Positions 13,618 to 15,635 of a stretch of 15,635 bases of DNA are shown one piece after another. Below the pieces are notes generated by a model. It saw only the letters and a list, made by a program, of their open reading frames with translations, was not told the origin of the DNA and searched no databases. Source of the stretch: an uncultured Bacilli bacterium. GTDB taxonomy: Bacteria; Bacillota_I; Bacilli_A; RF39; UBA660. The DNA lies in the NCBI GenBank assembly GCA_944333305.1, contig CALVKV010000023.1, forward strand, positions 1 through 15,635, read 5' to 3'. A program made the position numbers and the translations under genes. Every line of letters starts with the position of its first letter. Positions within the stretch are counted from its first letter, which is position 1.

Positions 13618-14912
13618 AATTAAAATTAAGAGACCACACATACATAGATTGGCGAGTTTACTCTATAATTAAAATTAAAGGTAAATATGGATTTAGAGTT
13701 AAATTAATATATGGAACAGATGATGAAGAAATTAAGCAACATGCAGGTTTTAGGACTAAAAAAGAAGCTGATGATAAAAGAAATGATGTTATTACTCAAT
13801 TAAAAAATCATACTTATGTAGTGTATCCTAGAGTAAAAGTCGCAGACTTTTACGAATATTGGTTAGATAAATTAGAAAAGTCTGATATTGCTTATAATAC
13901 TTATATAAGTTATAGAAATGCTGTGAGTAATTATATAGTAAAAAAATATGGTAAAATATTAATGACTACTTTAAATATGGGACATATACAAAAACTATAT
14001 AATATAGTATCACAAGAACATGAGTCAGTAGTTCGTATAGTTAAGACTGTAATGAATATTAGTTTAGAATTTGCAAAAAGAAATAATATAGTTAGTGTAA
14101 ATGTGGCTTTAAATGTTAATTTGCCTAAAACAGTAAAGAAAAAGCCATATCGTAAATTAAATATAGATGTTTCTAAAACTTTAACGATAGAACAAGCGAA
14201 AGCATTAATAAATGAAAGTAAAAATACACCTATTTATTTACAAATTCTATTCGCCATTTTAATGGGTTTTAGAATAAGTGAAATTAATAGTTTAAGATAT
14301 GATGATATTGATTTTATTAATCGCAAGTTAGATTTACAAGAACAATTAGGTCGAACAAAAGAATCGAGTGATAAATATAAGAAAAAGACTGTTACAAAGC
14401 AAAGAATAAAATTAAAGACTAAATCAAGCATGAGACAAAATGAAATCCCAGACTTATTGTTTGAAGCTATTTTAGAGCAAAGAAAAATATATGAAAAAAA
14501 TAAACGTCGTAGAATTAATGACAAAAACAGTCCTTTTATTGATGAAAATTATATTTGTTGTTCTACTTATGGCCATAGTCGTAGTCGTGGCTTTCATACT
14601 AAATATTTTAATAAACTAAAACAAGATTTAAATTTACCAAATATTAAGTTTCATGATTTAAGGCATACTTATGCTACTTTATTAGCTAAAGCAGGTTTTA
14701 GTGTTAAAGCTATTAGTACTTTATTAGGACATTCAACAGAGATAGTAACAGCTGATGTTTATATTGATACTCAAACAGTAATATATGACTGTTTAGAAAT
14801 ATTAGAGCCATATATTGAGAGTGTTATACCACCACAACAAGACCATATAGTATATGATTATACTAATATAGATGTAGATTTAGACTCATACTATGTTGAA
14901 TTAATGAAATAA
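13614..14912 (+). CDS. Tyrosine recombinase/integrase 2
   Basis: This 432-residue protein is a second intact tyrosine recombinase. It has a strand-rich N-terminal arm-binding-like domain (GKYGFRVKLIYGTDDEE, AGFRTKKEA), a SAM-like core-binding domain (about 79-165) and catalytic residues R220 (FRISE), H347 and R350 (HDLRH), H373 (LLGHS) and Y383 (DVYID). The C-terminus has an extra acidic/tyrosine-rich tail of about 35 residues. Its ATG overlaps the stop of integrase 1, so the two are translationally coupled and made together. The two proteins are clearly different in sequence, so this is not a recent tandem duplication; a two-recombinase complex, as in Tn554-like elements, is possible. A terminator follows directly. 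Confidence 0.93.
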   Translation: MKLKLRDHTYIDWRVYSIIKIKGKYGFRVKLIYGTDDEEIKQHAGFRTKKEADDKRNDVITQLKNHTYVVYPRVKVADFYEYWLDKLEKSDIAYNTYISYRNAVSNYIVKKYGKILMTTLNMGHIQKLYNIVSQEHESVVRIVKTVMNISLEFAKRNNIVSVNVALNVNLPKTVKKKPYRKLNIDVSKTLTIEQAKALINESKNTPIYLQILFAILMGFRISEINSLRYDDIDFINRKLDLQEQLGRTKESSDKYKKKTVTKQRIKLKTKSSMRQNEIPDLLFEAILEQRKIYEKNKRRRINDKNSPFIDENYICCSTYGHSRSRGFHTKYFNKLKQDLNLPNIKFHDLRHTYATLLAKAGFSVKAISTLLGHSTEIVTADVYIDTQTVIYDCLEILEPYIESVIPPQQDHIVYDYTNIDVDLDSYYVELMK

Positions 14913-14940
14913 CAAGAATGCTAATATTCTTGTTTTCTTA
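14911..14940 (+). terminator. Rho-independent terminator after the integrases
   Basis: AACAAGAAT (14911-14919) pairs perfectly with ATTCTTGTT (14926-14934) around a 6-base loop, followed by TTCTT. It begins within the stop codon of integrase 2 and shields the uvrB region from element transcription. Confidence 0.8.
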
Positions 14941-15009
14941 TGATTAAGATGATAGAATATGTTACTGTATTTACATGATTAATATTATCTAGTACTAACT
15001 AGTAAATTT

Positions 15010-15087
15010 GTGACTTTTTGTGACTTTTATTCGTGTAATGGCATTTTTTGATGTTTTTTAGCCAAAATAAAGTCATCTCAAGTCATC
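15010..15087. repeat. Two opposed pairs of TGACTT/AAGTCA motifs, each 10 bp apart
   Basis: GTGACTTTT starts at 15010 and 15020; AAGTCATC starts at 15070 and 15080. Each pair has exact 10-bp spacing, one DNA turn, and the pairs face each other. The motif TGACTT also occurs in the left-end repeat (286-291). This suits arm-type binding sites of the integrases, or a regulator of the uvrB promoter beside it. Confidence 0.65.
15017..15038 (+). repeat. 22-bp direct repeat, right copy
   Basis: Identical to 282-303. It overlaps the second GTGACTTTT motif and lies about 90 bp before the uvrB start. Confidence 0.7.
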
Positions 15088-15093
15088 AAAAAT

Positions 15094-15102
15094 TGATATA
15101 AT
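15094..15102 (+). promoter_or_regulatory. Extended -10 promoter driving the reconstituted uvrB
   Basis: TGA-TATAAT is a consensus extended -10 box; no good -35 is seen. It is 25 bases before the ATG, with AGAGGAAGTGAT as ribosome site. If the element limits are right, this promoter belongs to the element. Confidence 0.65.
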
Positions 15103-15126
15103 AAATATGTAGAGGAAGTGATAATA

Positions 15127-15635
15127 ATGTTCAAATTAGTATCAAAATTTAAGCCAAGTGGCGACCAACCAGAAGCAATAAAAGAGTTAGTTGAAGGAGT
15201 CAAAGAAGGCAAGAAAACTCAGGTTTTACTAGGGGCAACGGGAACTGGTAAGACCTTTACTATGGCAAATGTAATTGCAAAAGTTAATAAACCAACCTTA
15301 ATACTAGCCCATAACAAGACTCTAGCAGGACAACTATATAGTGAAATGAAAGAATTATTCCCAGAAAATAATGTTGAGTACTTTGTCTCATACTACGACT
15401 ATTACCAGCCGGAAGCTTATGTCCCTAGTACTGATACTTATATTGAAAAAGACTCTTCTATAAATGATGAAATAGATGAACTTCGTCATGCTGCAACATC
15501 TGCATTACTCTCATCAAAAGATACAATTGTTGTCGCAAGTGTTTCTTGTATCTATGGTATTGGAGAAGTAGAAGAATATAAAAATAAAATGTTAACTCTA
15601 AGAGTAGGCGAAGAAATAGAACGTAATGAAGTTTT
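15127..15635 (+). CDS. uvrB: UvrB, excinuclease ABC subunit B (5' part; continues past the window)
   Basis: The first 169 codons of UvrB are present without a break. UvrB is the DNA-damage-verifying helicase-like subunit of nucleotide excision repair, loaded by UvrA and recruiting UvrC. Seen are the family start [18 protein letters not shown], Walker A GATGTGKT (residues 36-43), [14 protein letters not shown], and the beta-hairpin motif [10 protein letters not shown] (from residue 89) that inserts into damaged DNA. The inferred junction (residues 74-89) lies immediately before this hairpin. So the N-terminal part and promoter would come from the element and the rest from the host, giving a chimeric but uninterrupted protein. 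Confidence 0.97.
   Translation, partial: MFKLVSKFKPSGDQPEAIKELVEGVKEGKKTQVLLGATGTGKTFTMANVIAKVNKPTLILAHNKTLAGQLYSEMKELFPENNVEYFVSYYDYYQPEAYVPSTDTYIEKDSSINDEIDELRHAATSALLSSKDTIVVASVSCIYGIGEVEEYKNKMLTLRVGEEIERNEV
15346..15374. other. Candidate right attachment site (attR) within uvrB
   Basis: Exact 29-bp copy of 118-146, covering uvrB codons 74-83. To its left lies the element-borne uvrB start; to its right, host uvrB. Similarity between the two uvrB copies continues only to 15393. Confidence 0.6.

Larger units (their letters stand above)
147..15374. mobile_element. Integrative element inserted in uvrB (about 15.2 kb)
   Basis: The limits are inferred from the broken uvrB copy on the left and the reconstituted uvrB on the right. 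The element contains xis-like plus tandem tyrosine recombinase genes next to its right end, an XRE regulator at its left end, two sets of replication proteins (an HTH replisome-organiser-like protein with an SSB; and a second SSB, PolB and SF3 helicase), a serine recombinase and several cargo genes. No relaxase, FtsK/VirD4-like ATPase, VirB4, capsid, terminase or lysis gene is recognisable. It therefore looks like a non-conjugative integrative element or phage-satellite-like replicon rather than an ICE or complete prophage. If the crossover lies later in the shared uvrB segment, both limits shift together by up to about 20 bp. Confidence 0.75.

Noticed and set aside
147..15374. Integrative conjugative element or complete prophage
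   Set aside because: No relaxase, coupling protein, VirB4-like ATPase, terminase, capsid, tail or lysis gene is recognisable.
1..15635. tRNA or rRNA genes, including a tRNA att site
   Set aside because: No cloverleaf-like or rRNA-like segment was seen at the ends or elsewhere by eye.

Overview
The window looks like a chromosomal segment of a low-GC Bacillota (Firmicutes) bacterium carrying one integrated mobile element of about 15.2 kb. The clues are the strongly AT-rich sequence, Shine-Dalgarno sites of the AGGAGGTGAT type, Bacilli-like UvrB, and a Gram-positive type of replication protein. TGG is used for Trp, and TGA acts as a stop (xre-like gene, first integrase), so this is not the Mycoplasma code. 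I cannot name the genus.

Boundaries: the window starts inside a uvrB copy that loses its reading frame after about codon 55 (base 165). It ends inside an intact 5' uvrB part that starts at 15127. The two copies are 84% identical over 165 bp (26 mismatches; 53 of 55 residues the same) and share an exact 29-bp run (118-146 and 15346-15374). The simplest reading is that the element integrated inside the uvrB coding sequence. It disconnected the host 5' end and replaced it with its own uvrB promoter, ribosome binding site and first ~80-89 codons, so a full UvrB is restored. This matches the known behaviour of SXT-type ICEs at prfC.

Layout: (a) 147-1981: left end with a palindrome, a 22-bp repeat shared with the right end, a divergent XRE-type regulator, and a replisome-organiser-like HTH protein flanked by hairpin-rich intergenic DNA. 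(b) 1982-3635: a tight operon with a zinc-ribbon protein, a short SSB-like protein and two unknown proteins. (c) 3732-5901: cargo-like genes: a membrane protein, a 50-residue peptide, a small P-loop ATPase and a complete Sir2-family sirtuin, closed by a strong terminator. (d) 6067-7198: an excisionase-like HTH protein and a small serine recombinase. (e) 7297-8328: an unrecognised 343-residue protein, followed by an array of about 2.3 repeats with 80/81-bp period that can fold into hairpins. (f) 8632-12147: a compact overlapping replication operon: an SSB-like (DUF669-like) protein, a family B DNA polymerase and a superfamily 3 helicase. (g) 12212-14912: an excisionase-like protein and two overlapping tyrosine recombinases, with their own promoter and a terminator. 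(h) 14913-15393: right end with paired TGACTT/AAGTCA motifs and the replacement uvrB start.

Together this is a self-integrating and probably self-replicating element with no visible relaxase, conjugation or virion genes. The most unusual points are uvrB as a 5'-replacement integration target, a PolB plus SF3 replicon in a small integrative element, the structured repeat array before that operon, and the ATPase-sirtuin pair.
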